Source: Candidatus Babeliales bacterium (lineage in GTDB: Bacteria > Babelota > Babeliae > Babelales > JANWKD01). From it: a DNA stretch of 7,197 nucleotides. A program made the translations under genes and the position numbers. The notes below the pieces were generated by a model that did not search any database, was not told where the DNA came from, and saw only the letters and a list, made by a program, of their open reading frames with translations. This document shows, piece after piece, positions 6,470 to 7,197 of the stretch. The first letter of the stretch is position 1. Each line of letters opens with the position of its first letter. The stretch covers positions 1-7,197 of the forward strand of contig JANWKD010000077.1 in NCBI GenBank assembly GCA_025451595.1. Direction: 5' to 3'.

Positions 6470-6947
6470 TGGATTTTCATTATTTTTCCGTGTAATAAAT
6501 TGTGCCAGTTTTATAGGTTTGTTTTTATATTTCTTTTATAAAAAGTGGGTTCCTTCTATTAGAAAAAAGATCGAGGAAGAAAAAGCAATAGAATCATCGT
6601 TGCATTATACTCGTGAAGAACTTGTTCAACGAAAGCATGAATTGCAAGCAACATTGAACACGAAAAAAAAGGAGTATGATTTATTGCTTGATAAGGCCTT
6701 GCAATGGCAAAAAGCAGTGGAGCAGCAGCAAGTCCAAAGGGAGGGTGAGCATAAACAGATGCTACAACGAATGAAAGAAAAAATCGCAATACAAGAAAAA
6801 AACCAAACGCGTAGAAAAATAGAAATGCGAACAATTCCTACTGCGGTCAACATCGCTCGTATAGAATTGCAGAATATTTTTTCATCCGAACCTGTTGGTA
6901 AAGAATACATTCAAGATATTATGAATCGGATCCAAAAGAGCGTGTAA
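6459..6947 (+). CDS. second F-type ATP synthase b-like subunit (b or b')
   Basis: The 162-residue product has an N-terminal membrane helix (about 7-27) opening with FRVINCASFIG, similar to the RxINF start of many AtpF proteins, followed by KKWVPSIRKKI and a long charged helix (about 34-130) predicted to be a coiled coil. The C-terminal part (about 131-162) is a short helical end expected to reach subunit delta. Its length is normal for b. AAAAGGG lies 6 nt before the ATG at 6459, and the gene overlaps the preceding b gene by 11 nt in another frame. It overlaps atpH by a single base. Position between a b gene and atpH, plus topology, supports the call; beyond the anchor, sequence identity to known b proteins is low. 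It probably forms a heterodimeric stator with the shorter b subunit. Confidence 0.82.
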   Translation: MFVSGFSLFFRVINCASFIGLFLYFFYKKWVPSIRKKIEEEKAIESSLHYTREELVQRKHELQATLNTKKKEYDLLLDKALQWQKAVEQQQVQREGEHKQMLQRMKEKIAIQEKNQTRRKIEMRTIPTAVNIARIELQNIFSSEPVGKEYIQDIMNRIQKSV

Positions 6948-7197
6948 TGAATATTGAGCAATTATCATTGGCAAAAAAGTATGCAATTGCTTTTTTAAAT
7001 ATATTCAAAAATAACATTGATTATAAAGCCTATCAATCGTACGAAAATCTTTATTATTTTTTTAAAGATAATAAAGAAGTCATGCTTGTACTCGAATGTC
7101 CAGCGATGATTTCGCTTGAAAAAATAACATTATTAGAAAAGGTCTTTGGTTATTATCATGTTCACCAAGAATTAATAAAATTACTATTTATATTGTA
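6947..7197 (+). CDS. atpH: F-type ATP synthase subunit delta (OSCP-like), N-terminal part only
   Basis: An ATG at 6947 opens a frame that runs to the right edge without a stop (83 full codons). The start MNIEQLSLAKKYAIAFLNIF matches the delta/OSCP N-terminus, where LAKRYAKAL-like residues form the first helix of the six-helix bundle that caps F1. The rest continues as amphipathic helices, including EKITLLEKVF near 59-68 and a segment ending at the window edge. About 180 residues are normal, so roughly half is missing. The start shares its A with the TAA stop of the preceding b gene, a typical termination-reinitiation arrangement. It joins the b-subunit stalk to the catalytic head. The order c-b-b'-delta fits a classical atp operon, where atpA would be expected next. 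Confidence 0.85.
   Translation, partial: MNIEQLSLAKKYAIAFLNIFKNNIDYKAYQSYENLYYFFKDNKEVMLVLECPAMISLEKITLLEKVFGYYHVHQELIKLLFIL

Noticed and set aside
6559..6910. Two hydrophobic minus-strand open frames opposite the second b subunit
   Set aside because: Lys/Glu-rich coiled-coil codons read in antisense give Phe/Leu/Ser-rich strings; these look like false membrane proteins.

Overview
The window is an AT-rich bacterial chromosomal segment with two divergent gene blocks separated by about 300 bp of very AT-rich DNA. No rRNA, tRNA, transposon or CRISPR array was seen.

Left block (minus strand, read right to left): a 533-residue exported protein with an acidic mature N-terminus and a barrel-like C-terminus (4751-3150), a 327-residue exported coiled-coil protein (3137-2154), and a RecD2-type SF1 helicase (2144 to beyond base 1). 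Gaps are 12 and 9 nt, so they look like one operon. The first two proteins have no function I can name.

Right block (plus strand): a deoxynucleoside kinase (5060-5803) that reads like the animal dCK/TK2/dNK family, followed 43 nt later by F-type ATP synthase genes: atpE (subunit c), two different b-type stator subunits, and the start of atpH (delta), which runs off the right edge. The two b genes and atpH overlap. Subunit c carries residues of the Na+-binding c-ring signature. No subunit a gene lies immediately upstream of atpE.

The organism is probably Gram-negative (candidate outer-membrane protein, Sec-type signal peptides) and could be a host-associated lineage with a reduced genome. The low GC content, the unrecognised exported proteins and the eukaryote-like nucleoside kinase fit an intracellular bacterium of protists such as Candidatus Dependentiae (TM6/Babeliales). 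This is an inference from style and recalled family resemblance; the window holds no phylogenetic marker that proves it.

Functionally, the right block combines salvage of deoxynucleosides with ATP synthesis or ion pumping. The left block combines surface or periplasmic proteins with a DNA repair helicase. No complete new defence or mobile system is visible. The most novel items are the kinase's apparent origin, the c-subunit ion site, the uneven pair of b subunits and the two unknown exported proteins.
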